This document shows, piece after piece, positions 45,427-45,661 of a stretch of 45,661 bases of DNA (its first letter is position 1; the number at the start of each line of letters is the position of its first letter). The notes under the pieces are model-generated. The model saw only the letters and a program-made list of their open reading frames with translations, was not told the DNA's origin and did no database searches. The translations under genes and the position numbers were made by a program. Source of the stretch: Dichomitus squalens LYAD-421 SS1 (taxonomy: Eukaryota > Basidiomycota > Agaricomycetes > Polyporales > Polyporaceae); assembly GCF_000275845.1 (NCBI RefSeq), contig NW_006766946.1, positions 125,448-171,108 on the forward strand. The letters run 5' to 3'.

Positions 45427-45661
45427 TTAGGTCGAAACTACCTCACAGGCACCAGCGCCCTCCCACGTTTAACACTCCGTTTATCACTGTCCCCCCCACC
45501 TTTCCATCCTGGATTGTAGCTCGTTTTTCCACGGCTTTCATCCTGTCGCCGTAGAAGACCAACACTACAACCTCAACTATCAGCGGTGGCACATCTGCCC
45601 GAGCCAACCCTGCCCTCACCGGTTGGACAACGGGGACGACAGCGATACCGACTGGTCCCAG
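45427..45661 (+). mobile_element. possible internal leader of the LTR element
   Basis: This follows directly after the LTR end and runs to the window edge. It would be leader and start of gag if the element is complete. No primer-binding site complementary to a usual tRNA 3' end (TGG...) is seen right after the LTR, and no gag motif is recognisable, so the call is weak. Confidence 0.3.

Overview
The window is nuclear DNA of a filamentous basidiomycete, most likely an Agaricomycete. Coding genes are cut by many short introns, mostly 45-80 nt, with GT-AG ends and GTRNGT-type donors. The gene set is fungal: uricase, a Rua1-type regulator, Mago nashi, Sus1, Eaf3, Noc1/Mak21, a CK1 kinase and secreted Thr-rich proteins. 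Transposon relics of fungal type are present. Exon structures were worked out by hand from reading frame, splice consensus and protein-family conservation. Every model called intact sums to a whole number of codons.

Layout. 1-480 is one copy of a TA-flanked MITE; a second, inverted copy lies at 36491-37071. 1.3-11.7 kb is a conserved housekeeping block: uricase (+), a small uncertain ORF (+), a Rua1-like zinc-binding regulator (-), a p24 cargo receptor (+, divergent from the regulator), and a fused lysine-ketoglutarate reductase/saccharopine dehydrogenase (+).

12.2-22.3 kb is an accessory island. It holds four apparently intact, multi-exon, minus-strand genes (called A, B, C, D here) of one fast-evolving family of unknown function. 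Between A, B and C sit two copies of a chimeric pseudogene cassette: the 3' part of a valyl-tRNA synthetase gene (-) joined head-to-head to the inner part of a BAR-domain gene (+). The alternation gene/cassette/gene/cassette/gene suggests tandem duplication of a unit carrying both. A 421-bp inverted-repeat element closes the island.

23.4-26.1 kb carries three compact conserved genes on +: SUS1/ENY2, mitochondrial ribosomal protein uS10m, and Mago nashi with a 6-nt microexon. 26.6-30.4 kb carries two paralogous secreted proteins (-) sharing a C-terminal module. 30.4-34.0 kb has no gene I can support. 34.0-43.4 kb is again conserved: a divergent casein kinase 1, the second MITE copy, Eaf3/MRG, a Prx5-type peroxiredoxin and the ribosome-biogenesis factor Noc1/Mak21. 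The right end (43.6-45.66 kb) is transposon territory: a foldback inverted repeat, the 3' end of a Ty3/Gypsy pol gene (-), and a TGTTAC...GTAACA LTR that appears to have inserted into that Gypsy relic and runs off the window.

The best candidate for something undescribed is the A-D island. The proteins share a core with 'DFPVYGL' and 'QAWYS' motifs, and I think they resemble a fungal PD-(D/E)XK-like fold with a lost active site. That link is inference and needs structural comparison.
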